From Sphingobacterium puteale (GTDB lineage: Bacteria; Bacteroidota; Bacteroidia; Sphingobacteriales; Sphingobacteriaceae), in the NCBI RefSeq assembly GCF_003627955.1, contig NZ_RBWS01000011.1, positions 1 through 64,000 of the forward strand: a DNA stretch of 64,000 nucleotides, given 5' to 3'. Below, piece by piece: positions 7,828 to 17,135 of the stretch. Every line of letters begins with the position of its first letter. The stretch's first letter is position 1. The position numbers were made by a program, and so were the translations under genes. The notes beneath the pieces were generated by a model. The model did not search any database. It was not told where the DNA came from and worked only from the letters and a program-made list of their open reading frames with translations.

Positions 7828-10800
7828 CATATGTTTAGTTTATCGGCTCAGACGCCCCGCAAGGACAGCGGGGCGGATGGGTTGTTATCCATCAGCGGTA
7901 TTGTCCTATCGTCTGTCGATGGTAAACCTATCCAAGGAGTTTCCATCCGTGTCGAAGGTGAAAAGGGGAGAGCCTCTTCTAATAAGGATGGCTCGTTTTC
8001 ATTGCCAGTCGCCAATCCTAAAGGTCTAGTTTCGTTCTCCCATGTGGGATTCAAGCGTTTAGAAACTTCATATACTGCCGGAGTATCAATGGCTGTTAAA
8101 TTGATACCACTGGAGAATCAATTGGATGAAGTAGAGATAGTTTCTACAGGCTACCAAAAGATTCCAAAAGAAAGGGCGACGGGGAGCTTTGTGCAGGTAG
8201 ATAATGAATTATTGAATAGGCAGCTTTCGGCTAACCTCTTGGATAGGTTAAATGGTGTCAGTAGTGCCGTCCTTTTTGATAAAAGTGCTGTATCTAATAC
8301 CAATCAGGCCGGTATATCCATACGGGGACGCAGTACACTATTTTCCAATGACGAGCCGCTGATCATTTTGGATAACTTTCCTTACTCAGGGGATATCAAT
8401 GCAATCAATCCTAATGACATAGCATCGATATCTATACTCAAAGATGCTGGCGCTGCTTCGATATGGGGCGCGCGGGCGGGGAATGGTGTTATTGTAATCT
8501 CCACAAAAAAAGGAATTAAATCCACTGTGCCGCAGATTAATTTTGTAGCTAATTTAGCTTTAACAGCGAAGCCTGATCTTTATTATCCTGCACAGATGAC
8601 CTCGTCAGAATTTATTGATTTTGAACGCTTTCTATATGAAAAAGGTCGGTACAATACAATTATAAATAACGGCTATGGAGAGATTTCGCCAGTAGTAACA
8701 CTGCTTGAAAAGGAACGCAAAGGTGAAATTTCGCAGTCTACCTTAGAGCAAAATCTGCTCGATCTGAGCAAAACCGATACCCGAAATGATCTGGAACGTT
8801 GGTATAGGACAGCACTAAGGCAGCAATATGCGCTAAACCTTCGTGGTGGATCGGATCGTTATACTTATTTTGGTTCGTATGGCTACGATCGGGATCAGCA
8901 AACATTGTCCACTGATAACAACCGCCGGCATAGTTTTAATTTTAACAGTTCATTGAAATTGGCAGATCATTGGCTCAACTTGACCAATTTTATCCAATTC
9001 AGTGATCAACTGAGTAGAAACAATAGCCAATCATTTACGCCTAACTATCCTTACTTGGATCTGATCGGAGCTAGTGGCGAGGCACTGGCTGTAAGCGACG
9101 GCACACTAAATATGGCTTATGCTGCCAATCCCGGTAGTAACCAACTATTGGATTGGTCATATCGGCCTTGGAACGAAAATAATGCCAATTACAGCGCTGC
9201 GACACAAAGTATACGGATTGGTGCTGGCCTTGAAATAAAACCTTTTGATTGGCTGACTGGTAAAACTGAATATATGCTACAACGCAGCAATAGCCAGAAT
9301 GAGCTCTTATACGGGAAGGATTCATACTATGTACGAAATATGGTTAATACCTATAGTCATTTAGATCCTTTAAAGAATACCCTGATAAGACCTGTTCCCT
9401 GGGGAGATATGTTGGATCAGACTAGCTTGAATACAGTTTCTAAAAGTTTTAGGACTTCATTGACGGTAGATAAGTGGATTGGTAGAAAGCACAGTATCAA
9501 TGGGATATTAGGCTGGGAAATCAGGGATGATAATGCCTCACGGTATAGGAATTATTTTTACGGCTATAATGAGGAGACAAGAGTAAATCAGAATGCAGCT
9601 ATAGACTATGTTTCTACCTATCCTTTTTGGTTTGGCAACGGAAGTGGCCGCATTTCAAATAACGATAATAGTACGGCAAGTGTAGACCGCTTCCTGTCTT
9701 ATTTCTTTAAGGGTAGCTACTCGTATGACAACAAGTATATACTCTCCGTCAGCGCAAGAAAGGATGAATCCAATTTATTCGGCGTAAAATCTAATCAGCG
9801 GGGTGTACCACTATGGTCTGTTGGTGGACGGTGGAATGCGATCAATCACTCGCGTAGTGAAAGAAAACTGCTGAGCCGACTGGCGCTCCGGTCTAGTTTT
9901 GGCTATAGCGGTAATGTCGATCGTTCGCTTTCTGCTTATCTAACGGCTCAGCCCTCGGTGGGGCTGACTCCTTGGAACGCGAATAATCTGACCGTAGTCA
10001 ATCCGCCAAATCCTTCTCTAAGATGGGAAAAGGTTAAAAATTGGAATATGGGACTCGACCTGGCCCTATACAATGATATTCTGGAATTGACAGCGGACTA
10101 TTTTATCAAGGACGGACTGGATTTGATGGGGACATCGTTGCTAGCGCCGCAGACAGGTGTTACGCAATTTAGAGGAAATACGGCAAGCACGCGTACGCAG
10201 GGGCTGGATCTGATACTGAAGTCGACATTGGATTTTAATAAAGTGAAATGGACAATGAGCCTGCAGCCTAGCTTTATGCGTAGTAAGGTGATTAAAAATT
10301 ATGTAAGCAATCGAACCAACGCATCCATTGCTTCCAATAACAGAGAAAATCCGCAAGAGGATTATCCTTATTTTGCCTTGTTCTCTTTTCAATGGGCAGG
10401 GTTAGATGATATGGGTAATCCACAGGGCATTAAGGATGGGCAACCAAGTATTGACTATGCCTCATTGCTAAATGCGAATGATCTCGGGCAGCTGATCTAT
10501 CATGGTTCGCTATCACCAACCAGCTATGGAAATTTTATGCATACCATCAATTATCGCAACTTTAATCTGTCATTCAATCTGGTGTATAAGTTTGGCTATT
10601 ACTTTAGACGGAATAACGTATTTAACGGAAGCAGTGTAAGTTATCGGCAGGAGGGATTCTCGGACCGATGGCAGGAGCAAGGGGACGAAAATGCAACTTT
10701 CATTCCCTCGCTCAGCTATCCTTTGAATAATAATCGCGGTACATTCTTCAATCTTTCGGAAAGGCTGGTTGAACCTGCAGATCATATTCGGTTAAAGGAT

Positions 10801-10983
10801 ATTCGAATTGGCTACAGTTTTCGTCAGCTTCCTGCGGGAATAAAAAGCCTTGAACTGTTTGGTACGGTGACCAATGTGGGATTGTTGTGGAAGCGTACTA
10901 AGGTAAGGCAAGACCCTGACTTTAATAATATTATACCAGCTCCTAAGATTATTCTATTGGGCGCTAATCTGAACATAAATTAA
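7801..10983 (+). CDS. SusC/RagA-family TonB-dependent outer-membrane receptor
   Basis: An outer-membrane importer that takes up a ligand captured by its SusD partner, using TonB energy. Counting from 7801 it has 1060 residues. A signal peptide ends at about residue 17 (FSLSAQ). A carboxypeptidase-regulatory-like beta domain follows (ISGIVLSSVDGKPIQGVSI), then the plug domain with the family motifs GYQKIPKERATG, IRGRSTLF and SILKDAGAASIWGARAGNGV, and a long barrel ending in GANLNIN. Size and order are normal for SusC. The start is uncertain because the frame is open back to 7447; I chose 7801 because the signal peptide begins there. A TTG at 7750 is an alternative. SusD and a thioredoxin-like gene follow at 11 and 5 bases, forming one operon. 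Confidence 0.88.
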   Translation: MLLTCIAVFHMFSLSAQTPRKDSGADGLLSISGIVLSSVDGKPIQGVSIRVEGEKGRASSNKDGSFSLPVANPKGLVSFSHVGFKRLETSYTAGVSMAVKLIPLENQLDEVEIVSTGYQKIPKERATGSFVQVDNELLNRQLSANLLDRLNGVSSAVLFDKSAVSNTNQAGISIRGRSTLFSNDEPLIILDNFPYSGDINAINPNDIASISILKDAGAASIWGARAGNGVIVISTKKGIKSTVPQINFVANLALTAKPDLYYPAQMTSSEFIDFERFLYEKGRYNTIINNGYGEISPVVTLLEKERKGEISQSTLEQNLLDLSKTDTRNDLERWYRTALRQQYALNLRGGSDRYTYFGSYGYDRDQQTLSTDNNRRHSFNFNSSLKLADHWLNLTNFIQFSDQLSRNNSQSFTPNYPYLDLIGASGEALAVSDGTLNMAYAANPGSNQLLDWSYRPWNENNANYSAATQSIRIGAGLEIKPFDWLTGKTEYMLQRSNSQNELLYGKDSYYVRNMVNTYSHLDPLKNTLIRPVPWGDMLDQTSLNTVSKSFRTSLTVDKWIGRKHSINGILGWEIRDDNASRYRNYFYGYNEETRVNQNAAIDYVSTYPFWFGNGSGRISNNDNSTASVDRFLSYFFKGSYSYDNKYILSVSARKDESNLFGVKSNQRGVPLWSVGGRWNAINHSRSERKLLSRLALRSSFGYSGNVDRSLSAYLTAQPSVGLTPWNANNLTVVNPPNPSLRWEKVKNWNMGLDLALYNDILELTADYFIKDGLDLMGTSLLAPQTGVTQFRGNTASTRTQGLDLILKSTLDFNKVKWTMSLQPSFMRSKVIKNYVSNRTNASIASNNRENPQEDYPYFALFSFQWAGLDDMGNPQGIKDGQPSIDYASLLNANDLGQLIYHGSLSPTSYGNFMHTINYRNFNLSFNLVYKFGYYFRRNNVFNGSSVSYRQEGFSDRWQEQGDENATFIPSLSYPLNNNRGTFFNLSERLVEPADHIRLKDIRIGYSFRQLPAGIKSLELFGTVTNVGLLWKRTKVRQDPDFNNIIPAPKIILLGANLNIN

Positions 10984-10994
10984 CTTTTAATGCT

Positions 10995-12377
10995 ATGAAA
11001 AAGCGTTTTATATATCTACTGTTTAGCCTGATCATGTTTTCATCCTGCCGCAAAGATTTTCTTGATATGAAGCCTAGTTCTTCAATCGTACAGCCAGCCA
11101 CATTGGAGGATATGGAAGGGCTGCTGGAAAACTACGGCGTCATGAATACGATATCTCCAGCTTTGGGACAACTCTCTAGCGATGAATATTTTATCGTCGA
11201 TCAAAAAGCTTGGGAAAGCACGCTGACACAAACCGAAAGACGGGCCTATGTCTGGGAAAAGGATATTTACAATGGTGATATCAATATCATGGATTGGAAT
11301 AAGCCTTATGCTGCTATTTTTTATGCCAATAACATTATTACACAAATGAGTAAGCTGTCTTCTGTAAAGGATACTAGGCGCTACAATAATTTACTGGGTT
11401 GGGCTTACTTCGCTCGGTCGTATGCTTACTATGAGCTTTCACGTAATTTCTGTAAGTATTACGATGTCAATACAGCAAATGGAGATTTGGGCCTTCCCTT
11501 GAAGCTTTCGCCCAATGTGGACGAAGTAGTACAACGATCTACGCTAGAAGAAACGTACACATTGATATTGACTGATCTTGAAAAAGCAACTCAGCTATTG
11601 GATGCCAACGACTATATTGCTAAACGAAACCATGCTTCAAAAGCCTCGTGCTACGCACTCGCAGCACGGATAATGCATGCGATGGGAAATTACTCACAGG
11701 CCTTACTATATGTGGATAGCACACTTTCTATCCATAATAATTTGGTGGATTACAACACGGTAAGCCTAAGTAGCCAAACGCCATTCACCTATGTCATGGA
11801 CGAAGTGATCTACTTTTCAACGCAGGTAAATAATTATGCCGGTACAACGGGTTATCTCAACCGTACTGCAATAGGAGTGGACAATCAGCTTATCGGAATG
11901 TATGAACCAGATGACCTGCGAAAAGAGGTTTATTTTATGAAAAACAACCTCGGTAATTATAATATTAAGCGTGGTTATCTCGGCGGCGGATCCTATCCGT
12001 TTACAGGGCTGGCTACAGATGAAATGTATCTCATCAAAGCTGAGTGCCTTGTGCGGTCGGGGAAAGATGAATCTGCAATTGAAGTGATGAATGACCTTTT
12101 GGTCAAGCGCTACTCAATAGGCAAATACAAAGCAATCGAATCCACGGATAACAAATTATTGTTAGCACTGATCTTGGACGAGCGAAGAAAAGAATTGGTG
12201 TGGCGTGGGCTGCGCTGGACTGACATCAAACGCTTAAATAAAGAGGGGGGAGGAATCGAGCTCAAGCGACAACTGGGGGATAAAAACTACACATTATCGG
12301 CCAATAGCAGCCGATACGTATTTCCTATTCCTGACGATGAGATTGCTTTTAGTCACATTATCCAAAATGAACGTTAA
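10995..12377 (+). CDS. SusD/RagB-family surface lipoprotein
   Basis: A 460-residue lipoprotein that binds the ligand at the cell surface and caps the SusC barrel. The lipobox is FSSC with the acylated cysteine at about residue 18, followed by RKDFLDMKPSSS, the usual SusD start. TPR-like helical pairs and the terminal motif RRKELVWRGLRWTDIKRLN, then FPIPDDEI near the end, are family hallmarks. It starts 11 bases after the SusC stop. It is shorter than the usual 500-600 residues, as is common for SusD partners encoded next to thioredoxin-like genes. The ligand cannot be inferred, since no glycoside hydrolase is adjacent. Confidence 0.92.
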   Translation: MKKRFIYLLFSLIMFSSCRKDFLDMKPSSSIVQPATLEDMEGLLENYGVMNTISPALGQLSSDEYFIVDQKAWESTLTQTERRAYVWEKDIYNGDINIMDWNKPYAAIFYANNIITQMSKLSSVKDTRRYNNLLGWAYFARSYAYYELSRNFCKYYDVNTANGDLGLPLKLSPNVDEVVQRSTLEETYTLILTDLEKATQLLDANDYIAKRNHASKASCYALAARIMHAMGNYSQALLYVDSTLSIHNNLVDYNTVSLSSQTPFTYVMDEVIYFSTQVNNYAGTTGYLNRTAIGVDNQLIGMYEPDDLRKEVYFMKNNLGNYNIKRGYLGGGSYPFTGLATDEMYLIKAECLVRSGKDESAIEVMNDLLVKRYSIGKYKAIESTDNKLLLALILDERRKELVWRGLRWTDIKRLNKEGGGIELKRQLGDKNYTLSANSSRYVFPIPDDEIAFSHIIQNER

Positions 12378-12382
12378 AAACC

Positions 12383-13807
12383 ATGAGAACGAGGAGAAAT
12401 TTAAATATATATACCTGCATGTTGATTTTATTGGCATCGGTGACTGTCGCAAAAGGACAGGTGAAATTTGTCATCCCACAATTTACATCTACGCAGGCTT
12501 CTGATTCTATCATTTTATATACTGCTCACGATTACCTTACACGGGGTATCGAGGAACCGTCGAATAAAAAAGTCTGGAAATTGTCCATAGGGAATAAGTT
12601 TTCATTGGATCTCGGTCAGGAATACAGTTTCCTTGTTATCCAAAATGAAAGATTTACAAATAGGAACAGACCATTATTGGTCAAAAATGGTCTGGAAATT
12701 TATCTATCTATTGATTCTACGGGTAGGATATCATTGGCAAAAGGGCAGTCTAAATTGGTCGAATGCCAACTAAAATTTGAACAACTGTCGAAATATCCTA
12801 GATCCAAAAATATTAAGTCAACGAAGAATGATGTAGACAATCTTCTTGACGCAAGAAATTATAACCGTAGTCGAATGGATTCTATTCTAAGTGCCTACGC
12901 GCTATACCTTTCAGAAGCGGAAAGAGAGATGTTAAGGGGAAATTGTGCTGCGGGTATCGATTTGGCGCTTTTTTCTTTTTTGGGCCACATAAATTCTGAC
13001 AACGATATAATAGCATATGCATATAACATGTTTCAGCAAATTGTGCAAGACAGCATTGGGACACATTACGAAGAAAAGTCATTTTTTCCAGCTTTAATCG
13101 GCTATTATAATTTTGTCCGTGAGGTCAATGATCTTAAATTCAAAAGGAGCTTATATGGACAGAAATTTATCTTTAAGGATCTTTATAATCAGATAAAAGC
13201 AAAAACAATAGGGGTCGTCAGGGATCGTGCAGTGACGGAATGCATACTTAAGGAAATCCAGTATGATCAGTTTCCAATTGATTATCTGGATAGCGCGCTC
13301 GTGTTCATGAAAGACAGTGTAAGTAGAATGATGATATTGGCTCAAAAGGAAAGTAGGGCAATAGGTAAAAGGATATATCCTTTTGCGTTTGAAGATGTCA
13401 AAGGCCGAAATATAGGGTTGGACGATCTCAAGGGAAAAGTTGTTGTGATCGATTTTTGGTTTAATGGATGCTTGGGCTGTGCAAAATTAGGAGAAGCAAT
13501 GGAGGATGTAATCGAAAAATTTCATGCGGGAAATGTAATTTTTCTGAGCGTCAATGTTGATAAGAAGAGAAATAATTGGATAAAAGGTATAAATACTGGA
13601 ATATATACTTCTCCATATAGTCTAAATGTTTATACCAATGGACTTGGAAAGAATCATCCATTTCTATTGAATTATAAATATCGGTCCTTTCCTCAATTGA
13701 TGATAGTGGACCGACATGGTAAATTGGTAACGACCAATGCAACCAGGCCATTCGGAGATGAAAGGAGAGAGGAATTAATAACGACAATTGAAAATCTTTT
13801 GAAATAA
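12383..13807 (+). CDS. Secreted TlpA/AhpC-type thioredoxin-like protein
   Basis: A 474-residue exported protein with an N-terminal signal peptide ending near VAKGQ (residues 1-26), a long helical middle region of no known family (about 100-310), and a C-terminal thioredoxin-fold domain (about 330-474). The redox motif is C363-L-G-C366 in FWFNGCLGCAKL, so the catalytic pair is intact. A cis-Pro-type RSFPQLMIVD follows. Proteins of this design reduce disulfides in the periplasm and often follow SusC/SusD pairs in Sphingobacteriaceae. The ATG lies 5 bases after the SusD stop, so it belongs to the same transcript. Confidence 0.88.
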   Translation: MRTRRNLNIYTCMLILLASVTVAKGQVKFVIPQFTSTQASDSIILYTAHDYLTRGIEEPSNKKVWKLSIGNKFSLDLGQEYSFLVIQNERFTNRNRPLLVKNGLEIYLSIDSTGRISLAKGQSKLVECQLKFEQLSKYPRSKNIKSTKNDVDNLLDARNYNRSRMDSILSAYALYLSEAEREMLRGNCAAGIDLALFSFLGHINSDNDIIAYAYNMFQQIVQDSIGTHYEEKSFFPALIGYYNFVREVNDLKFKRSLYGQKFIFKDLYNQIKAKTIGVVRDRAVTECILKEIQYDQFPIDYLDSALVFMKDSVSRMMILAQKESRAIGKRIYPFAFEDVKGRNIGLDDLKGKVVVIDFWFNGCLGCAKLGEAMEDVIEKFHAGNVIFLSVNVDKKRNNWIKGINTGIYTSPYSLNVYTNGLGKNHPFLLNYKYRSFPQLMIVDRHGKLVTTNATRPFGDERREELITTIENLLK

Positions 13808-13837
13808 TACTTTATGAAAAATCGTATTATCGGAACA

Positions 13838-13860
13838 AAGCCCAGCATTAAGCTGGGCTT
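13838..13860. terminator. Hairpin between convergent genes
   Basis: A 9-bp perfect GC-rich stem (AAGCCCAGC at 13838-13846 with 13852-13860) has a 5-nt loop. It sits between the plus-strand thioredoxin-like gene and the minus-strand small gene. No long T-run follows on either side, though TTTG follows on the minus strand. Confidence 0.6.
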
Positions 13861-13901
13861 CGTCACGTAATTACATACAGTAATTTCGCGTTTAAACCAA
13901 A

Positions 13902-14234
13902 TTAGCGCGTATAGCTACCGGAATCGTTGCTCTCGTAAGTAATCTGGCTGCTGATGCTGGGATCATTTTGTGCATCATCCCAAGTAAATCCGTCTGGAAT
14001 TGGGGTGTCTGTTCCGACAACACATTTTGGTTCCATAAAAGATTCACAGTTGGCAGTTTCATCTAATGGCCCGGTTATTTCGAGGTAAGTTTGAGAAACT
14101 TCGTCGTACCCATAAAAATGATTTGCCAATTTTTTATCAGCTTTAACCGCTGTTGTAAACGACTGCGTCAATACCGCGCCGCCTAAAATTGCTACTCCCA
14201 GTAGCACTTTCCCATATTTTTTGATTTTTTCCAC
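13902..14234 (-). CDS. Small exported peptide, DUF6520-like
   Basis: A 110-residue protein if translation begins at the GTG at 14234. This start gives a short basic N-terminus (MEKIKKYGK) followed by a hydrophobic stretch ending in AVLTQSF, that is, a signal peptide. The open frame continues to an ATG at 14300, but that would overlap the upstream gene by 46 bases and bury the signal peptide. The mature part is acidic and contains two cysteines (NCESFMEPKC). Small exported proteins of this shape (DUF6520 type) commonly sit beside MauE/DoxX membrane genes, as here with a 20-base gap. Function unknown. Confidence 0.6.
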   Translation of the reverse strand: MEKIKKYGKVLLGVAILGGAVLTQSFTTAVKADKKLANHFYGYDEVSQTYLEITGPLDETANCESFMEPKCVVGTDTPIPDGFTWDDAQNDPSISSQITYESNDSGSYTR

Positions 14235-14254
14235 GGGATTAAATTTTAAAATGT

Positions 14255-14755
14255 TTATAATTTTGTTCTTTTCAGGGCATAGAGTCCTGCTATCAGCCAT
14301 ATAATATTAAAGGCGATATGCGTTTTCCAGCCCATTGATTCGATAACACCACCACAATGACAAAGCTTTTTCTCTGCAAACATAGCCATCAAACTAAGGT
14401 ATATGGTAAACACACCCATTAATACTATCGATGCCCACAGTGCGGAGCGCTTTACCCAATATACAGGGATAATTAACAGTACAGCCAGCGCAACCTCCAA
14501 AGAGGGGATGCCATAGCCGATCGCTTTCGCATACTGACCTAGATGGGGGATCTTACTATTGCCTTTAATGAAGGTGGCCATATTCATAAACTTGGCCCAC
14601 CCCGTGTACATATACATAAAGACATAACCATAGATGATCATATCAGGCAAGCGAAAATAAATCCAGCGTGCAGTCCGGCGGATTAAACTACCGCGTTTTG
14701 TGGAGCTCGTAGGGTGATCCTGTTGATATGCTGAAATATTGATGCGCTTTTCCAT
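14255..14755 (-). CDS. MauE/DoxX-type redox-associated membrane protein
   Basis: A 166-residue inner-membrane protein with four hydrophobic segments (starting near IIYGYVFMYMYTG, SLEVALAVLLIIPVY, SALWASIVLMGVFTIYL and IAFNIIWLIAGLYAL). A CHCGG motif lies before the last segment. The paired cysteines and fold match the MauE/DoxX family, which supports disulfide chemistry or quinone-linked redox in the envelope. I chose ATG 14755; the frame opens at 14812. The small exported peptide follows and is likely its partner. The window also has a periplasmic thioredoxin-like protein encoded on the opposite strand next door. Confidence 0.8.
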   Translation of the reverse strand: MEKRINISAYQQDHPTSSTKRGSLIRRTARWIYFRLPDMIIYGYVFMYMYTGWAKFMNMATFIKGNSKIPHLGQYAKAIGYGIPSLEVALAVLLIIPVYWVKRSALWASIVLMGVFTIYLSLMAMFAEKKLCHCGGVIESMGWKTHIAFNIIWLIAGLYALKRTKL

Positions 14756-15054
14756 AAGCTTGTACGTATTGCTGTTGTATCTTTTTGGTGTTCTGCGGAG
14801 CCACCTGCCCATAACAGATGGGGTTCCTGGTTAGTCTTGCTGCTTACCGGCATCGCGGGAATAAGGCAAATTTTCTTTTGTACTGTTTCATAACGTTTGT
14901 TTTTTATTGGAGCTTTCGGATGGCAGCCTCACCTGTACATGTTACTTTCTTCGATTAAGCTTGATGGCATTGATCTGCTGCATCCAACCGCTATTACAAA
15001 GTTCTAAAGCAATACCTGTTATATTTTGGGATTTGGAGCACTATGTTTTGGAAT

Positions 15055-15116
15055 TGAAATACCAATATTTTGGTATTTCAGTCCCAATAAATTGGTGTTC
15101 AAGTCCCAATAAATTG
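15055..15116. repeat. Hairpin plus two phased direct repeats
   Basis: TGAAATACCA (15055-15064) and its reverse complement (15071-15080) form a 10-bp stem with a 6-nt loop. Directly after, AGTCCCAATAAATTG occurs twice (15080-15094 and 15102-15116) with a 22-bp period, two helical turns. It lies in the 310-base gap (from 14813) between the Crp-like gene and the MauE gene, both minus strand, so it is a candidate operator upstream of the MauE unit. I see nothing else in that gap. Confidence 0.6.
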
Positions 15117-15122
15117 TACTCG

Positions 15123-15668
15123 TTAGTATTCCCTTTCACGCAAAATACGTCTCAGCAGTTCGATACTGATCCCCATAAACCGTGCAAGCTCTTTTTGTGT
15201 AATGTGCGAAAGTATGTCAGGGTATTTGTCAAAAACAAAATCGTACTTATCCTCATTATGGATCGAAAGCAGCTTGTGCCTATAGTCGAGATAGACCTGC
15301 TGCTTTTCCTTGAGATTGGCGTAGAGGTAAAAGACTTTGGGGTTGTGTGCATTAATTTCCTCGAGTTGCCGGAGCGAAGTGCGATAGGTGCGGCAATCAC
15401 TTAGTGCTGTAAACTGATAAGCGTGCCTTTGGTTGGGGATCATCAGCGATTCGCCCCCGATGGCGTAGCGCACAGGGCAGGTTTTTTCATACTTTCCAAA
15501 AATTCCGTCAACGATCAGATACAGGTCGCCCCAGTCATTGATCAATTGCTCCCCCTTAATAAATCGCTCTTCTTCAAAAGCTGTTTTTAGTTCTGGAATT
15601 TCCTTCTGCCAGTCGGGATAAATTTCTTTAAAAAAGGGATTTAGTAGGTCTTCTTTACTTCTCTTCAT
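15123..15668 (-). CDS. Crp/Fnr-family transcriptional regulator
   Basis: A 181-residue regulator with an N-terminal cyclic-nucleotide-binding-like beta barrel (about 25-105, including KGEQLINDWGDLYLIVDGIFGKY) and a short C-terminal winged helix (ITQKELARFMGISIELLRRIL). The barrel lacks the usual phosphate-binding RxS cassette, so it probably does not bind cAMP, as is common in Bacteroidota members. It lies upstream of the MauE pair on the same strand, separated by phased repeats that could be its binding site. A competing open frame on the plus strand over the same bases (14907-15404) looks like a shadow. Confidence 0.85.
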   Translation of the reverse strand: MKRSKEDLLNPFFKEIYPDWQKEIPELKTAFEEERFIKGEQLINDWGDLYLIVDGIFGKYEKTCPVRYAIGGESLMIPNQRHAYQFTALSDCRTYRTSLRQLEEINAHNPKVFYLYANLKEKQQVYLDYRHKLLSIHNEDKYDFVFDKYPDILSHITQKELARFMGISIELLRRILREREY

Positions 15669-15987
15669 TGTTTAGTTTATGTTGGCATTTTTACTATAAA
15701 AAAAGAAATAGGCAATATACGGATTCTCGACAGGCATATTTTTCTTTGGGATATACGACCTAAATGCAGGGGTGAAATGCACAATAGGGTGGTGAACGAC
15801 ACTTGTGGCCATGATACTGAAGCGCATTGACTTTGGAACCCTCTTTTTGGCTCTGTCTCCCATAAATTTTTTCTGCTGGCGAGATTCGGCATCTTTGTTT
15901 ATCAGCTGATGAATGAATAACCCGATCGTACGATGGAACAGGAGAGATTCGACCTGTATCTTTCGAATCAAAAAAATCAATTGTAAA

Positions 15988-16113
15988 ATGGAAAATGAAT
16001 TGCAAGTAAATGAAGCAACGATTTTCGAAGGTTATACAGTCTTTGAACTGTTTGCTGACGAACCGATTTTTGGCGACCTTGAAGACGATAAGTGCTGGAT
16101 CGGATCGCTGTAA
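15988..16113 (+). CDS. Possible 41-residue acidic peptide before the acyltransferase gene
   Basis: An ATG at 15988 opens 41 codons ending at TAA 16111-16113. The peptide is strongly acidic (MENELQVNEAT start, repeated acidic residues) and ends in DDKCWIGSL. It carries no signal peptide and no double-glycine site. A perfect hairpin (16131-16162) separates it from the acyltransferase gene, an arrangement often seen between a precursor peptide and its modifying enzyme. It may instead be a chance frame; it is too short to judge by composition alone. Confidence 0.4.
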   Translation: MENELQVNEATIFEGYTVFELFADEPIFGDLEDDKCWIGSL

Positions 16114-16130
16114 CCTCAATCATTAATCTC

Positions 16131-16162
16131 TCGGCCCATCGGAATAACCATCTATGGGCCGA
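16131..16162. other. Perfect 9-bp hairpin between small ORF and acyltransferase gene
   Basis: TCGGCCCAT (16131-16139) pairs with 16154-16162 around a 14-nt loop, ending 15 bases before the ATG of the acyltransferase gene. No T-run follows, so it is more likely a partial terminator, RNA-stability element or translation control than a full terminator. Confidence 0.6.
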
Positions 16163-16177
16163 TACTAAGCTTCATTT

Positions 16178-17107
16178 ATGAATAATCAAAAAAAAATCGA
16201 ACTGCAGCGTCTTATGTGGATGGCTAATGTGCAGGCCTTCTATCCCGATAAAATGACGGCCGAACTCCAAACAGGATATCAGCGTTGGCAGGAGCATAGG
16301 CAGACCTTCCAGCGACTATATGTCGAGCAGCAGCCCGAGACTAAGGAGATTGTGGTGGATAAGCTGGAAACCTTGCACCCCGGGATTTTGTTCACTTTTC
16401 ATTTTGGCCCTTATAGGCTGCTGCCGCGCTTACTGGTGGCTGCTGGATACCGCCTAACGCTTTTGGTCTCTGCTACGGTGTTGGAGCGCGAGCAGGAGAG
16501 CTATCGGTTGATGCTTAGTCGAATGGGACTATCTCCTGAACATTTCGAATGCCTGGATGCGGGTGACCCGCTGGTCTTGCGCAAGTTGTTACATGCTGTG
16601 GCAATGGATCGGATAGTGCTGGTTTTTCTCGATGCCAATGAGTCATCAGTGAAAATGCAGGAAAAGGAGCGCGCAGGCCGTTTGCGTGTGCCTTTTGGCG
16701 GTAGTTACTTTTATTGGCGTAGCAATCTGCTCAAACTGGCACATCGTTATGACCTGCCTGTACAAGCGATCCATCTCAAACCCGATGGAGCGGGTACAAC
16801 TCAAAGCTGGCAGTTAGCCGAACCAAAGGTTATTTTAAACGGTGGCAGCAAAACTCCGGAGGCTTTGCTGGAGGCTCTTACAAGTTTACAGCAGACTTTT
16901 CAGGAGATGATCGATCTAGATTGGACAGCTTGGGAAAACTGGGCACTCATACATCATTATCTGGAAGCTGACAGTAAAAATACACGGGGATTAACCAGAC
17001 AAGGCGGGTGGATGTTTCCTTTTTCTTTTACAGATAAAGCTTATCTGTTTGACTTGTTTAATAAGAGATTTTACGAAATTATTGCTAATAAGGAAAAGTT
17101 TAATTAA
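16178..17107 (+). CDS. LpxL-like (LPLAT superfamily) acyltransferase homologue
   Basis: A 309-residue protein resembling lipid-A-type lysophospholipid acyltransferases. FTFHFGPYRLLPRLL (H75) stands where LpxL has its HxxxxD/E box, LVFLDANES follows at about 149-155, and RVPFGGSYF at 170-178 matches the substrate-binding block RxPFFG. The usual acidic partner five residues after the histidine is replaced by arginine (HFGPYR), so the active site is atypical. There is no N-terminal membrane helix. Such enzymes move acyl chains onto lipids or peptides. Neighbours are a possible short peptide upstream and a LytS/LytTR pair downstream (28 bases), suggesting a regulated secondary-product or envelope unit. 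Confidence 0.65.
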   Translation: MNNQKKIELQRLMWMANVQAFYPDKMTAELQTGYQRWQEHRQTFQRLYVEQQPETKEIVVDKLETLHPGILFTFHFGPYRLLPRLLVAAGYRLTLLVSATVLEREQESYRLMLSRMGLSPEHFECLDAGDPLVLRKLLHAVAMDRIVLVFLDANESSVKMQEKERAGRLRVPFGGSYFYWRSNLLKLAHRYDLPVQAIHLKPDGAGTTQSWQLAEPKVILNGGSKTPEALLEALTSLQQTFQEMIDLDWTAWENWALIHHYLEADSKNTRGLTRQGGWMFPFSFTDKAYLFDLFNKRFYEIIANKEKFN

Positions 17108-17135
17108 TTTAGTTAATATACGAACCTTTACCGTG

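Noticed and set aside
14907..15404. 165-codon plus-strand frame opposite the Crp-like gene
   Set aside because: It overlaps a minus-strand gene with clear barrel and HTH motifs, and its own product resembles nothing.
15672..16119. Several overlapping minus-strand frames (up to 119 codons) between the Crp-like gene and the small ORF
   Set aside because: Frames overlap each other, show no family features and have composition like antisense readings. The 102-codon frame ending 3 bases before the Crp-like start was considered as a partner but has no support.
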